Source of the DNA: an uncultured Pelagibacteraceae bacterium
GTDB lineage: Bacteria > Pseudomonadota > Alphaproteobacteria > Pelagibacterales > Pelagibacteraceae
Reading direction: 5' to 3'
DNA length: 64,000 nt
Assembly: GCA_902580335.1 (NCBI GenBank)
Contig: CACHKE010000005.1
Coordinates: forward strand, 1 to 64,000
Shown here: positions 1 through 10,846 of the stretch, piece by piece
Layout of the letters: each line of letters opens with the position of its first letter
Position numbering within the stretch: position 1 is the stretch's first letter
The notes under the pieces: model-generated
What the model saw: the letters and a program-made list of their open reading frames with translations, nothing else
Told to the model about the DNA's origin: nothing
Databases searched by the model: none
Position numbers and translations under genes: made by a program

Positions 1-606
1 TTATCTCAAATTGGTATTGAAAATCATTTAGTCAAACGACTAAATATGAGAGAACAATTAATTAAATTTGTAGAAATAATTCCAATTGAATTTGTTATTC
101 GGAATGTGGCGACAGGATCTTTAACTAAAAGACTTGGAATAGAAGATGGAACCGTACTAAAAGAACCTTTAATTGAATACTGTTTAAAAGATGACAAACT
201 TGGCGATCCTTTAATTTCAGAGGATCATATTTACGCATTTGATTGGGCAAATAAAAAAGAAATTGAAAAAATAAAAAAAACTATTTTTAGAATTAATGAT
301 TTTATGATTGGGATGTTTAGAGGAGTGAGAATAAAATTAATTGATTTTAAATTAGAATTTGGACGAACTAAAATTGATGGAAGAAGAGAAATAATTTTAG
401 CTGATGAAATAAGCCCTGATACTTGTAGATTGTGGGACTCTGCAACTGACAAAAAACTTGATAAAGATAGATTTAGAAAAGATTTAGGAGATTTATTACC
501 TGCCTATACCGAAGTTGCCAAAAGACTTGGAATTCTGCATGAACAATCAAATGTTTCTGCAGTAAATGTAACTAAATTATCCTCAATTAAAAAAAAGAGA
601 AAATGA
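1..606 (+). CDS. purC: Phosphoribosylaminoimidazole-succinocarboxamide synthase, 5'-truncated by the window
   Basis: Frame open from base 1 (LSQIGIENHLVKRLNMREQL); motifs VIRNVATGSLTKRLGI, SPDTCRLWD, DKDRFRKDLG; followed by purSQL. Confidence 0.95.
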   Translation, partial: LSQIGIENHLVKRLNMREQLIKFVEIIPIEFVIRNVATGSLTKRLGIEDGTVLKEPLIEYCLKDDKLGDPLISEDHIYAFDWANKKEIEKIKKTIFRINDFMIGMFRGVRIKLIDFKLEFGRTKIDGRREIILADEISPDTCRLWDSATDKKLDKDRFRKDLGDLLPAYTEVAKRLGILHEQSNVSAVNVTKLSSIKKKRK

Positions 607-845
607 AAGTTTCTGCAGTAATAACTCTTAAAAAGGATGTTTTAGATCCACAAGGCAAAGTAATCCATGAAACATTAGGTGGTATGGGTTTTAATTCTGT
701 GAATGAAGTAAGACAAGGAAAATATTTTGAAATTGATGTTAAAGAAAATGATCCAAAAAAAGCTAAAGATCTTGTTGAAGAAATGTGTAAAAGACTTTTA
801 GCTAATCTTGTCATTGAAAACTACAAAATTATTGAGACAAAATAA
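603..845 (+). CDS. purS: Phosphoribosylformylglycinamidine synthase subunit PurS
   Basis: 80 aa, PurS-like (LKKDVLDPQGKVIHETLGGMGF); between purC and purQ. Confidence 0.95.
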   Translation: MKVSAVITLKKDVLDPQGKVIHETLGGMGFNSVNEVRQGKYFEIDVKENDPKKAKDLVEEMCKRLLANLVIENYKIIETK

Positions 846-848
846 TTG

Positions 849-1508
849 ATGAAATCATCGGTTATAACCTTCCCTGGTTCAAATTGTGATAGAGATATGG
901 ATGTGGCTCTTACAAAATTTGGATTTAAAAATAAAATGGTTTGGCATAATGATCAAGAATTGCCCAAAAGTGATTTAATTGTTTTACCTGGTGGTTTCTC
1001 TTACGGGGATTATTTACGTTGTGGCAGTATGGCCTCAAAGTCAAAAATTATGCACTCAGTGATTAATTTTGCAAAATCAGGTGGATTGGTTATGGGAATT
1101 TGTAATGGTTTTCAAATTTTGGTTGAGTCCGGATTGGTGCCAGGAGTATTATTAAGAAATAAATACCTTCAGTTTATTTGTAAAAATGTCCACGTCAAAG
1201 TTGATAATATAGATAACACATTCTTTAAAAATCTTGATAAAAAAGTTTTGGAATTTCACATAGCCCATAATGAGGGTAACTATTTTTGTACTAATGATCA
1301 ACTCAAAGAGATTGAAGATAATAATCAAATAGCAATTTATTATTGTGATCAAAATGGTAATACAAATGATCAAATAAATCCTAATGGTTCAATAAAAAAT
1401 ATTGCAGGTATTTTTAACAAAGAAAAAAATGTTTTAGGAATGATGCCTCATCCTGAGAGAATGATAGATCAAAGTTTATCTGGGGAAGATGGATCCATCT
1501 TTTTTTAA
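849..1508 (+). CDS. purQ: Phosphoribosylformylglycinamidine synthase, glutaminase subunit PurQ
   Basis: FPGSNCDRD, GGFSYGDYLRCG, GICNGFQ catalytic Cys motif, MMPHPER; start may be the second ATG. Confidence 0.95.
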   Translation: MKSSVITFPGSNCDRDMDVALTKFGFKNKMVWHNDQELPKSDLIVLPGGFSYGDYLRCGSMASKSKIMHSVINFAKSGGLVMGICNGFQILVESGLVPGVLLRNKYLQFICKNVHVKVDNIDNTFFKNLDKKVLEFHIAHNEGNYFCTNDQLKEIEDNNQIAIYYCDQNGNTNDQINPNGSIKNIAGIFNKEKNVLGMMPHPERMIDQSLSGEDGSIFF

Positions 1509-1532
1509 AAATCTTTTAAATAATATTAAATA

Positions 1533-3722
1533 ATGTTGGTTAACGAAAAAATTGCAATTGAACATGGTTTAAAATCAGATGAATATAAAAAGATTTGTAA
1601 ATTATTAAAAAGAATACCCAATATTACTGAGTTAGGTATATTTTCTGCAATGTGGAATGAACATTGCTCCTATAAATCTTCGCGAATTCATTTAAAAAAA
1701 TTACACACTAAAGGAAAAAAAGTAATTCAAGGACCAGGGGAAAATGCTGGAGTTATTGATATTGAGGATGGAGATGCAATAGTTTTTAAAATCGAGAGTC
1801 ATAATCACCCATCGTTTATTGAGCCTTACCAAGGAGCTGCTACAGGAGTTGGTGGAATTATGCGAGATGTTTTTACCATGGGTGCAAGACCCATTGCTAA
1901 CTTAAATTCAATTCATTTTGGATCAACACAACATAAGAAAACAAAAAATTTATTAAGAGGTGTGGTTCATGGAATTGGTGGTTATGGTAATTGTATGGGA
2001 ATACCCACAATAGCAGGACAAACATCTTTTGATAGATCATATAATGGAAATATCTTAGTGAATGCTATGACTTTAGGATTAGTTAAAAAAGATAAGATAT
2101 TTTATTCAAAAGCAGCTGGTTTAAATAAACCAGTTATATATGTTGGATCAAAAACCGGTAGAGATGGAATTCACGGAGCAAGTATGGCTTCAGCAAGTTT
2201 TGATGAAAAGATAGAGGAAAAAAAACCAACTGTGCAAGTTGGAGATCCTTTTACTGAAAAACTTTTATTAGAGGCGTGCTTAGAATTAATGTCAGGAGAC
2301 TCAATTATTGCAATTCAAGATATGGGAGCTGCAGGACTAACCTCCTCAAGTATTGAAATGGCATCAAAGGGAAATTTAGGTATTGAAATTAACTTAAACA
2401 AAGTTCCATGTAGAGAAACCAAAATGACCCCTTACGAAATTATGTTATCAGAAAGCCAAGAACGAATGCTTATAGTGCTTGAGAGTGGAAAAGAGGAATT
2501 AGCCAAAAAAATATTTGATAAATGGAACTTAGATTTTGCTATAATAGGAAAAACAACTGATACAAAAAACATTGAATTGTATTTTGATAATAAACAAGTT
2601 GCTAATATTCCAGTTAATACATTGGTTGAAAATTCTCCGATGTATGATCGGAAATGGAAAAAATCAAAATTACCAAAAAAAAATAAAATAGATAAAACAA
2701 CATTTAAAAGTCTTAAAATTAAAGATACATTAAAAAAAATCTTATCAAGCCCAAATGTTTGTAGCAAAGAATGGATTTGGCAACAATACGATCACACAGT
2801 CATGGGTGACACAATTCAAAAACCAGGTGGAGATTCAGGCGTAGTAAGAGTTCACAAAACAGATAAAGCTATAGCTGCTACAGTTGACTCATCTGCAACT
2901 TATTGTTGGGCACATCCACTCACAGGAGGAAAACAAGTTGTTTGTGAAACTTGGAGAAATTTAATCTCAGTTGGTGCTAAGCCAATAGCAGTTACAAATT
3001 GTTTAAATTTTGGAAGTCCAGAGAAAGAAGAAAATATGGGTGAGTTTGTTGAATGTGTTCAGGGTATCAGTGAAGCATGCAAGTATTTAGATTATCCCGT
3101 TGTCTCAGGAAATGTATCTTTTTACAACGAAACTAAAGACATCGGAATAAAACCAACTCCTACAATAGGAGGTGTAGGTTTGATCAAGGATTACAAAAAA
3201 ATGATCACAATGGATTTTAAGGAAATCGACAATATTGTATTAGTGATTGGTAAAACGGAGGGTCATATTGATCAAAGTTTATTATCAAGAATAATATTAA
3301 ATGAAAATAATGGACCCCCACCTGAAGTAAATTTATTTAATGAAAAAAATAATGGTCTGACTCTACTTAATTTGATTGAAAAAAATTTCATTAAAAGTGC
3401 CCATGATGTATCTCTAGGTGGAATAATCACAGCGATAAGCAAAATGTGTATAAAAGGTAATAAAGGTATACAAATCAAAAAGCCAAAATTTTTGATTAAT
3501 GAAATTGAATACTTTTTTGCTGAAGATCAAGGAAGATATTTGATTGAAATAAATCCACAAAATTTTAAAGAAGTTTCTAATATTTTAGATAAAAATTCGG
3601 TACATTATGATGAGTTAGGTAAAATTATTGATAAAGAGATGATAATTGATCAAAAGACGAAACTATCAATTGACGAATTAAAATCATATAATACTAATTG
3701 GCTTAAGAGTTACATGGTTTGA
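1533..3722 (+). CDS. purL: Phosphoribosylformylglycinamidine synthase subunit PurL (small type)
   Basis: 729 aa; KIESHNHPSFIEPYQGAATGVGGI, MGARPIANLNS, DMGAAGLTSSSIEMA. Confidence 0.96.
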   Translation: MLVNEKIAIEHGLKSDEYKKICKLLKRIPNITELGIFSAMWNEHCSYKSSRIHLKKLHTKGKKVIQGPGENAGVIDIEDGDAIVFKIESHNHPSFIEPYQGAATGVGGIMRDVFTMGARPIANLNSIHFGSTQHKKTKNLLRGVVHGIGGYGNCMGIPTIAGQTSFDRSYNGNILVNAMTLGLVKKDKIFYSKAAGLNKPVIYVGSKTGRDGIHGASMASASFDEKIEEKKPTVQVGDPFTEKLLLEACLELMSGDSIIAIQDMGAAGLTSSSIEMASKGNLGIEINLNKVPCRETKMTPYEIMLSESQERMLIVLESGKEELAKKIFDKWNLDFAIIGKTTDTKNIELYFDNKQVANIPVNTLVENSPMYDRKWKKSKLPKKNKIDKTTFKSLKIKDTLKKILSSPNVCSKEWIWQQYDHTVMGDTIQKPGGDSGVVRVHKTDKAIAATVDSSATYCWAHPLTGGKQVVCETWRNLISVGAKPIAVTNCLNFGSPEKEENMGEFVECVQGISEACKYLDYPVVSGNVSFYNETKDIGIKPTPTIGGVGLIKDYKKMITMDFKEIDNIVLVIGKTEGHIDQSLLSRIILNENNGPPPEVNLFNEKNNGLTLLNLIEKNFIKSAHDVSLGGIITAISKMCIKGNKGIQIKKPKFLINEIEYFFAEDQGRYLIEINPQNFKEVSNILDKNSVHYDELGKIIDKEMIIDQKTKLSIDELKSYNTNWLKSYMV

Positions 3723-3955
3723 TTATGGCAATGGATTTAAAAGAGATTGAGAGATTTATTAAAGAAGCAATGCCAGATGCTTCAATCGAAATACAAGATT
3801 TAGCTGGAGATGGTAATCATTATTCTGCTACTGTTACATCATCTCAATTTGCTGGAAAAAGTAAAATTGAACAACACAAAATGGTTTATAATTCATTAAA
3901 AGGCAGAATGGGGAATGAATTACATGCCTTAGCTATTAAAACAAAGGAACAATAA
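3719..3955 (+). CDS. BolA family protein
   Basis: 78 aa; GDGNHYSATVTSSQFAGKSKIEQHKMVYNSLKGRMGNELHALAIKT. Confidence 0.9.
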   Translation: MIMAMDLKEIERFIKEAMPDASIEIQDLAGDGNHYSATVTSSQFAGKSKIEQHKMVYNSLKGRMGNELHALAIKTKEQ

Positions 3956-4287
3956 TGGATGATAAAACAAAAAATATAATTCAAAATCATATTGACACTA
4001 ACGATGTATGTTTATTCATGAAGGGAACTCCAGATGCTCCACAGTGTGGATTCTCAATGGCAGTTTCAAACATGCTAAAAATTTTAGAGGTAAATTTTAA
4101 AAGTGTAAATGTTCTTGAAGACCAATCAATTAGAGAGGGAATTAAAATTTTTAGTGATTGGCCTACCATACCTCAACTTTACGTAAAAAAAGAATTTGTT
4201 GGTGGGTGTGATATTGTAAAAGAAATGTACGAAAGTGGTGAATTAAAAAAAGTTTTTTCTGATAAAGGAATTAATTTCAAAAAATAA
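3955..4287 (+). CDS. grxD: Grx4 family monothiol glutaredoxin
   Basis: CGFS active site (GTPDAPQCGFS), WPTIPQLYVKKEFVGGCDI; overlaps bolA. Confidence 0.93.
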   Translation: MDDKTKNIIQNHIDTNDVCLFMKGTPDAPQCGFSMAVSNMLKILEVNFKSVNVLEDQSIREGIKIFSDWPTIPQLYVKKEFVGGCDIVKEMYESGELKKVFSDKGINFKK

Positions 4288-4290
4288 TTA

Positions 4291-4908
4291 TTATCTTGAG
4301 TAATATTCAATTACCAAGTTTGGCTCCATTACTACGGGGTAAGGAACTTCTTCAAATTTTGGAATTCTTACAAACTTAAATTTTTTGTTTTTTTGATCTA
4401 ATTGAATATATTCAGGTGCTTCTCTCTCTTTACTTGCTAATGCTATATCAATGATTGCAAGTTGTTTGGATTTATCTCTTATTTCAATGCTATCTTCTTC
4501 TTTAACTAAGTAACTAGAAATATTCACTTTTTTTCCATTCACTTTAACATGTCCGTGGTTGATTAACTGTCTAGCAGAAAAAATTGTTGTAGCAAACTTG
4601 GCTCTGTAAATTACTGCATCTAGTCTTCTCTCTAAAAGACCAATTAAATTTTCACTGGTATCTCCTTTAAGCATAGAAGCCTTTTTATAAATATTTCTAA
4701 ATTGTCTCTCATTTATATTTCCATAATACGCTTTGAGTTTTTGTTTTGCTTGTAATTGAATACCATAGTCTGAAGCTTTACCTTGTTTAGACTGACCATG
4801 CTGACCTGGTCCGTAAGCTCTTTTATTGTAAGGGCTTTTAGGTCTTCCCCATAGGTTAACCTTTAGTCTTCTATCAACTTTATGTTTAGAGTTAATTCTT
4901 TTTGTCAT
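4291..4908 (-). CDS. rpsD: 30S ribosomal protein S4
   Basis: 205 aa; [22 protein letters not shown]4 domain [36 protein letters not shown]. Confidence 0.97.
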   Translation of the reverse strand: MTKRINSKHKVDRRLKVNLWGRPKSPYNKRAYGPGQHGQSKQGKASDYGIQLQAKQKLKAYYGNINERQFRNIYKKASMLKGDTSENLIGLLERRLDAVIYRAKFATTIFSARQLINHGHVKVNGKKVNISSYLVKEEDSIEIRDKSKQLAIIDIALASKEREAPEYIQLDQKNKKFKFVRIPKFEEVPYPVVMEPNLVIEYYSR

Positions 4909-4948
4909 TTGATATTGGGTCTTATAAACTTACTCTTTTGTTTGTCAA

Positions 4949-5662
4949 TCAACGTTTTTTACCTAAACTTGCAAATACACCTGATAATATACGAGTTTCT
5001 TTATCAGATAACTCCATTTTATAAAAAATATTTCTGAGGTTCTCAAGCATTTTGGGTTTCTTTTCCTTGGGTCTAAAAAAATTTATTTCATCTAAATTTT
5101 TAATGCAAAGACTTAACATTGATTGAATTTCTTTTTTATTAGCTGATTTGATTTTTTTTGATCTTTTAAATGGAGTATTTTTTAGTTTGATAAGGCTAGA
5201 TACGTATTGAGCAATGATAATCAGACTATGAGATAAATTCAAAGATTTAAAATCTGGGTTAGTAGGTATTTGTAAAGTATAATTAGCATAACTGATTTCA
5301 TCATTTGATAAACCTGACGCCTCCGAACCAAACAAGAACCCAATTTTCTTTTTAAAATTTATCTTTTTTAAATCATCTAAGTTTATATGTTTAATATTTT
5401 TATTTCTAAATCTCGCAGAAGTGGCAATAACAACATCAATTTTGCTTATTGCATCTTCTAAATTATCATAATTTTTACTTTGTTTAATAATATCTTTAGC
5501 TCCAACTGATGTAGCTAGAATTTTATCATTTGGAAAAATAGGTTTAGGGTTTATCAAAATCAATTTATTAAAATCAAAGTTTTTTATTGCTCTGGCGCAG
5601 GCACCAATATTTTCTGATAATTTAGGTTTGTGAAGAATAAATGAGATATTATTTTTACTCAT
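4949..5662 (-). CDS. TrmJ/TrmH-type SPOUT RNA methyltransferase
   Basis: ISFILHKPKLSENIGACARAIKNF, GFLFGSEASGLSNDEI. Confidence 0.88.
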   Translation of the reverse strand: MSKNNISFILHKPKLSENIGACARAIKNFDFNKLILINPKPIFPNDKILATSVGAKDIIKQSKNYDNLEDAISKIDVVIATSARFRNKNIKHINLDDLKKINFKKKIGFLFGSEASGLSNDEISYANYTLQIPTNPDFKSLNLSHSLIIIAQYVSSLIKLKNTPFKRSKKIKSANKKEIQSMLSLCIKNLDEINFFRPKEKKPKMLENLRNIFYKMELSDKETRILSGVFASLGKKR

Positions 5663-7264
5663 TTATTTACTTGCGGGCGCATTATCCTTAAATAATTTAT
5701 AATCCAAACTATCAATTAATGCTTTGAATGAAGCCTCGATAATGTTTGTTGAGACACCAATAGTAAACCAATTTTTTCCTTGGGAGTCAGTGCTTTCAAT
5801 TGAAACTCTTGTAACGGCTTCAGTTCCTGTATTTAAAATTCTTACTTTATAATCTACCAGTTTTAAATCTTTTAAATATTTTGAGTATTTTGCTAGCCTA
5901 TCAACGTTTTGTCTGATTGCATTATCTAAAGCATTTACTGGACCGTTCCCTTCTCCCTCACACATAATCTTTTCTCCATCAACTTCTAACTGAGCTTTTG
6001 CAGAAGAAACTATTTCGCCGGAATTATTTTTTTTTACTGAAACGTCATATTCATTAATAGAAATATATCTTGGTATTTCTCCAATTATTCTTCTAGCTAA
6101 TAATTCAAATGATGCATCGGCACCATCATAACTATAACCAATGAATTCTCTGTCTTTTACTTCATCTAATAATTTTTTTATTTTTGGATCATTTTCTTGA
6201 ATATCAATTTTAATACTTTTTAATCTAGAGATAATATTTGACTTTCCTGATTGATCAGAAACAACAATATTTCTTGTGTTACCAACTTCCTCCGGATTGA
6301 TGTGTTCATAAGTTTTTGGATCTTTTTGTACAGCAGATACATGCAATCCTCCTTTATGTGAAAAAGCTGCTGCGCCCACATATGGCAAATGTTGGTTAGG
6401 TTTTCTATTTAAAATTTCATCTAAAAGTCTTGAACAATCAGTGAGATTTTTAATATTTTTTGATTTTATTCCAATTTCAAATTGAGATGAAAAATCTTTC
6501 TTTAAAAAAAATGTTGGTATTAATGACATTAAATTTGCATTTCCACATCTTTCACCCAATCCATTTATTGTACCTTGAATTTGTCGAACACCAGACAATA
6601 CTGCTGCTAATGAGTTAGCAACCGCATTACCAGTATCATTATGTGCGTGAATTCCCAAGTTTTTTCCTGGTACTACTTTTGTAACCTCACTAACTATCTG
6701 TGTAACTTCATGTGGAAGTGTACCTCCATTCGTATCACATAATATCACCCACCTTGCACCTTGATCATAAGCAGCTTTAATACATGAGAGTGCATATTTT
6801 GGATTTGCTTTATAACCATCAAAAAAATGTTCTGCATCGAACATAAATTCTTTTTTTGCTTTAACAAAATGTTTTGCACTTTCAGAAATATTATCTAAAT
6901 TTTCTTCATTGGTAATTCCTAAAGCAACATCGACATGAAAATCCCAAGACTTACCAACCAAACATACTGCAGAGGTATTAGAGTTGATGAGTGCAGATAA
7001 ACCAGTATCGTTTTCTGCACTTCGTCCAGACCTTTTCGTCATTCCAAAAGATGTTAGTTTTGAATTTTTAAAATCGTGTTTCTTTTGAAAAAATTCTGTG
7101 TCAGTTGGGTTGGCCCCGGGCCAACCTGCTTCAATATAATCCACCCCCAAATTGTCTAGAGCTAAAGCAATTTTTTCTTTGTCTTCCAAAGAAAAATCGA
7201 CTCCTTGCGTTTGAGCTCCATCTCTTAAAGTTGTATCAAATATGTATAATCTTTCTTTGCTCAT
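5663..7264 (-). CDS. cimA: (R)-citramalate synthase
   Basis: 533 aa; DTTLRDGAQTQGVDFSLEDK, HAHNDTGNAVANSLAAV, INGLGERCGNANL; CimA-like architecture. Confidence 0.9.
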   Translation of the reverse strand: MSKERLYIFDTTLRDGAQTQGVDFSLEDKEKIALALDNLGVDYIEAGWPGANPTDTEFFQKKHDFKNSKLTSFGMTKRSGRSAENDTGLSALINSNTSAVCLVGKSWDFHVDVALGITNEENLDNISESAKHFVKAKKEFMFDAEHFFDGYKANPKYALSCIKAAYDQGARWVILCDTNGGTLPHEVTQIVSEVTKVVPGKNLGIHAHNDTGNAVANSLAAVLSGVRQIQGTINGLGERCGNANLMSLIPTFFLKKDFSSQFEIGIKSKNIKNLTDCSRLLDEILNRKPNQHLPYVGAAAFSHKGGLHVSAVQKDPKTYEHINPEEVGNTRNIVVSDQSGKSNIISRLKSIKIDIQENDPKIKKLLDEVKDREFIGYSYDGADASFELLARRIIGEIPRYISINEYDVSVKKNNSGEIVSSAKAQLEVDGEKIMCEGEGNGPVNALDNAIRQNVDRLAKYSKYLKDLKLVDYKVRILNTGTEAVTRVSIESTDSQGKNWFTIGVSTNIIEASFKALIDSLDYKLFKDNAPASK

Positions 7265-8604
7265 TTAAATTTCCAGAGTGTTTTACCATCTTTATCTTCT
7301 ATTAAAACACCTTTGTCCAAGAGCTCATCTCTAATTCTATCAGCTTCTTTATAGTTCTTATTTTCTCTAGCTTTGTCTCTTAAACTAAGCATATTTTCAA
7401 TTTCAGACTCGGTTATAGATACTCTTTTCTTCTTAAATTCATTCCATTGCTCGCTAGTTTCATTCATCAAACCAATAAATTTACATGCTGAAACAAATAG
7501 GTCTTTGTTTTCACCTTTGTTAGCTTTTTCGAATAACTTGTGAAGGTTGGCTATATATCCAGGTGTGTTCAAATCTTCATAAAGTGGTTTTATAATTTCA
7601 TCTGAAACTTTGACGGATTTAAGATCAGATGAATATACTTTATACCACTTATCTAAAGTGCTTTCACAATCACTTAATAATTTGTCGTTCCAATCTAATG
7701 GTTGCTTATAATGTGCACTCATTAAAGCCAATCTGATTATTTGGCCACTAATTTTATTTCTAAAATCTTTTATTTTTAGAATGTTACCTTGTGACTTAGC
7801 CATTTTTTCATTAGACATAGTAATAAAAGCATTGTGCACCCAATAATTTGCAAAAACTTTTGTATCATTGGCACATCTAGATTGAGCTATTTCATTTTCA
7901 TGATGAGGAAAAATAAGATCTATACCTCCACCATGAATATCAAATTCATTACCTAAGAATTTTTTTGACATAGCTGAACACTCTAAATGCCATCCTGGTC
8001 TACCCCTGCCCCATGGCGAATCCCAAGCGGGTTCATCATTATTTGATGGTTTCCACAGAACAAAATCTTCAGAATTTTTTTTATTTTCACTTATTTCTAC
8101 TCTAGATCCAGCAATTAAATCGTCTAAATTTTTATTTGATAATTTTCCATACTCAGGAAATTTTTTAACTTCAAAATAAACATGCCTATTATTTTCATAC
8201 GCAAATCCTTTTTTAATTAAATCGTTTATCATTTCAATCATTAGATCAATGTGTTCTGTTGCTTTTGGCTGATGAGTAGGATTTTCACAATTTAAAAACT
8301 CACAATCTTTAAAAAAACTTGAAGTTACTTTTTCTGTGAGTTTTTTCGTAGAAATTTTTTGTTCCTGTGAGGATTTGATTATTTTATCATCAATATCAGT
8401 TATATTTCTCACATAGGTTACTGAGGGAAATTCGTTTTTTAATAATTTAAATAAAATATCAAAAATTACTAAGGGTCTTGCGTTTCCTATATGAGGATCA
8501 TCATAAACTGTGGGTCCACAAACGTACATTCCAACATTTTTTTTTTCTTTTGGAACAAAGTGTTCTTTTTTATTACTTAAATTATTTGTTAAAAAAATAT
8601 CCAT
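7261..8604 (-). CDS. cysS: Cysteinyl-tRNA synthetase
   Basis: YVCGPTVYDDPHIGNARP, GWHLECSAMSKK, HGGGIDLIFPHHENEIAQS, KMAKSQGN (KMSKS variant). Confidence 0.97.
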   Translation of the reverse strand: MDIFLTNNLSNKKEHFVPKEKKNVGMYVCGPTVYDDPHIGNARPLVIFDILFKLLKNEFPSVTYVRNITDIDDKIIKSSQEQKISTKKLTEKVTSSFFKDCEFLNCENPTHQPKATEHIDLMIEMINDLIKKGFAYENNRHVYFEVKKFPEYGKLSNKNLDDLIAGSRVEISENKKNSEDFVLWKPSNNDEPAWDSPWGRGRPGWHLECSAMSKKFLGNEFDIHGGGIDLIFPHHENEIAQSRCANDTKVFANYWVHNAFITMSNEKMAKSQGNILKIKDFRNKISGQIIRLALMSAHYKQPLDWNDKLLSDCESTLDKWYKVYSSDLKSVKVSDEIIKPLYEDLNTPGYIANLHKLFEKANKGENKDLFVSACKFIGLMNETSEQWNEFKKKRVSITESEIENMLSLRDKARENKNYKEADRIRDELLDKGVLIEDKDGKTLWKFK

Positions 8605-8655
8605 ATCAGCTGATTAAGAAATATACCTTATTTAATGATTTGTTAATCTAATTGA

Positions 8656-9393
8656 TTAACTAGGAATCTTGCAAACTGGAATTGGCTCCATTTTATGCAA
8701 GTTTTGATTTCGAATTTTTTCGTATTGTTCTCTGTGAGGCGAATTTGGGTTACCCATTGCGTCTTCAAGTTCTGAGTAATTGAATCCTAATTGACCTTCA
8801 TCTGTTCTTCCATCATCCCACAATCCATCGGTTGGTGGAGCATCAATAATTTCTTTTAATATACCTAATTCTTTACCAAGTTCCCATACTTCGGTTTTAT
8901 TACAATCTGCTATAGGAGATATATCAACACCACCATCTCCATATTTTGTATAAAAACCTACTCCAAAATCCTCTACTTTATTTCCTGTTCCAACTACAAT
9001 ACCTTTGTTTGCTGCTGCAACTTGGTAAAGAGTAGTCATTCTAAGTCTAGCTCTAGAGTTAGCAAAACCATGTTCATTATCAAATTTATTAAGGGTTGTT
9101 GAAAATGTTTCAAAAAGTTTATCTAAACTTAAAGTATGCGCTTCAACATTTTTAAAATTTTTTACAAGCCATTGTTGATGCTTCAAACTAAGATCATGTT
9201 GATTTTCTTTTTGTTTAATCGGCATGGTTAAAACAATAGTTTTAATTCCTGTCATCGCACTCAGAGTGCTTGAAACAGATGAATCTATACCACCAGATAT
9301 TCCTATGACTAATGATTGGGCCTTGTTTGGCATTTGATCAACATATTTTTTGATCCAATTTGAAATAAATTTTACTTTTTCTGATGGCGTCAT
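8656..9393 (-). CDS. nadE: NH3-dependent NAD+ synthetase
   Basis: GISGGIDSSVSSTL PP-loop; GTGNKVEDFGVGFYTKYGDGGVDISPI. Confidence 0.94.
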   Translation of the reverse strand: MTPSEKVKFISNWIKKYVDQMPNKAQSLVIGISGGIDSSVSSTLSAMTGIKTIVLTMPIKQKENQHDLSLKHQQWLVKNFKNVEAHTLSLDKLFETFSTTLNKFDNEHGFANSRARLRMTTLYQVAAANKGIVVGTGNKVEDFGVGFYTKYGDGGVDISPIADCNKTEVWELGKELGILKEIIDAPPTDGLWDDGRTDEGQLGFNYSELEDAMGNPNSPHREQYEKIRNQNLHKMEPIPVCKIPS

Positions 9394-9431
9394 ACTAAAT
9401 ATTTAACTATCTTAAATTTTTATGCAATAGC

Positions 9432-10817
9432 TTAAGATGCCGCTTGAATAGCATTTTTAGAATAGCTGCTATTCTTTTTAATCTCATCAGAAATTAAAAA
9501 GGCTAATTCTAAAGCCTGGTCTGAATTCAATCTTGGGTCACAATGAGTGTGATATCTACTCGATAAATCAGCATCAGATATTTTTCTAGCTCCACCTGTA
9601 CACTCTGTCACATCTTGGCCAGTCATTTCAACATGTAAACCACCTGCGTACGATCCCTCAGACTGATGGACACCAAAAACATTTTTAACCTCATTAACTA
9701 CATTGTTAAATGGTCTCGTTTTAAAACCAGTGGTTGATACAATTGTATTTCCATGCATTGGATCACATGACCAAATAACATTAAGACCTTCTTTTTTAAT
9801 TCGTCTTATTAACTTTGGTAAAAACTTTTCTACATTTTGATGACCAAATCTTGAGATTAAAGTAATTTTACCTTTTTCATTTTTTGGATTTAATACTTCA
9901 CAAATTTTCGCAATCTCCTCAGGTTTAGAGGTAGGGCCACACTTTATTCCAATAGGATTTTCTATTCCTCTACAAAATTCAACATGTCCACCATCTAACT
10001 GTCTTGTTCTATCACCAATCCAGACAAAATGAGCAGATGTATCGTGATACTCACCGGTAGTAGAGTCTACTCTAGTCATACTTTCCTCAAAGGGTAAATG
10101 CAACGCTTCATGTGATGTCCAGAAATTTACAGTGTATAATCTATTATTAAAGTCTGAAGTTATTCCACATGCTTCCATAAAAGCTAGTGCATCCGCAATT
10201 TTGTCCTCCAAGTCTTTAAATTTTTTTGCTTGAGGACTTTTTTTAATGTAATCTAAATTCCATAAATGAACTTTGTTCAAATCTGCAAAACCACCTTTTG
10301 AAAATGCTCTAAGTAAATTAAGAGTTGAAGCTGATTGAGAATATGCTTTATACATTCTTTTTGGATCAGGTCTTCTAGCTTTTTCGTTAAAGTCTATTGC
10401 ATTAATATTATCACCTAAATAACTTGGTAATTCTACGTCACCTTGTTTTTCTGTTGGAGCACTTCTTGGTTTAGAAAACTGTCCAGCAATCCTTCCAAGT
10501 TTTACAATAGGTAAAGACGCTGAATATGTCATCACCAAAGCCATTTGAAGAATTACCTTAAAAGTATCTCTTATATTATCTGGATGAAATTCTGCAAAAC
10601 TTTCGGCACAGTCACCACCTTGCAATAAAAAAGCTTTACCATCAACTACTTTAGATAATTGATCTTTTAAATGTCTTGTCTCACCTGCAAATACAAGTGG
10701 TGGAAATGTTTTTAATTTATTTAAAACACTATTAAGTTCCTTCTCGTCACCATACGTTGGTATGTGTTTGACAGGATACTTTCTCCAACTATTTACTTTC
10801 CAATTTTTCATGTTCAA
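9432..10817 (-). CDS. Class II (plant-type) 3-deoxy-7-phosphoheptulonate synthase
   Basis: FLLQGGDCAESFAEF, KLGRIAGQFSKPRS, WSCDPMHGNT. Confidence 0.95.
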   Translation of the reverse strand: MNMKNWKVNSWRKYPVKHIPTYGDEKELNSVLNKLKTFPPLVFAGETRHLKDQLSKVVDGKAFLLQGGDCAESFAEFHPDNIRDTFKVILQMALVMTYSASLPIVKLGRIAGQFSKPRSAPTEKQGDVELPSYLGDNINAIDFNEKARRPDPKRMYKAYSQSASTLNLLRAFSKGGFADLNKVHLWNLDYIKKSPQAKKFKDLEDKIADALAFMEACGITSDFNNRLYTVNFWTSHEALHLPFEESMTRVDSTTGEYHDTSAHFVWIGDRTRQLDGGHVEFCRGIENPIGIKCGPTSKPEEIAKICEVLNPKNEKGKITLISRFGHQNVEKFLPKLIRRIKKEGLNVIWSCDPMHGNTIVSTTGFKTRPFNNVVNEVKNVFGVHQSEGSYAGGLHVEMTGQDVTECTGGARKISDADLSSRYHTHCDPRLNSDQALELAFLISDEIKKNSSYSKNAIQAAS

Positions 10818-10846
10818 CTCAGGATTGTTGTATCAGAGTTTTTCTA

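Noticed and set aside
8642-8660. Inverted repeat GTTAATC/GATTAAC at the 3' side of nadE
   Set aside because: AT-rich weak stem, overlaps the nadE stop, no U tract; likely chance in AT-rich sequence
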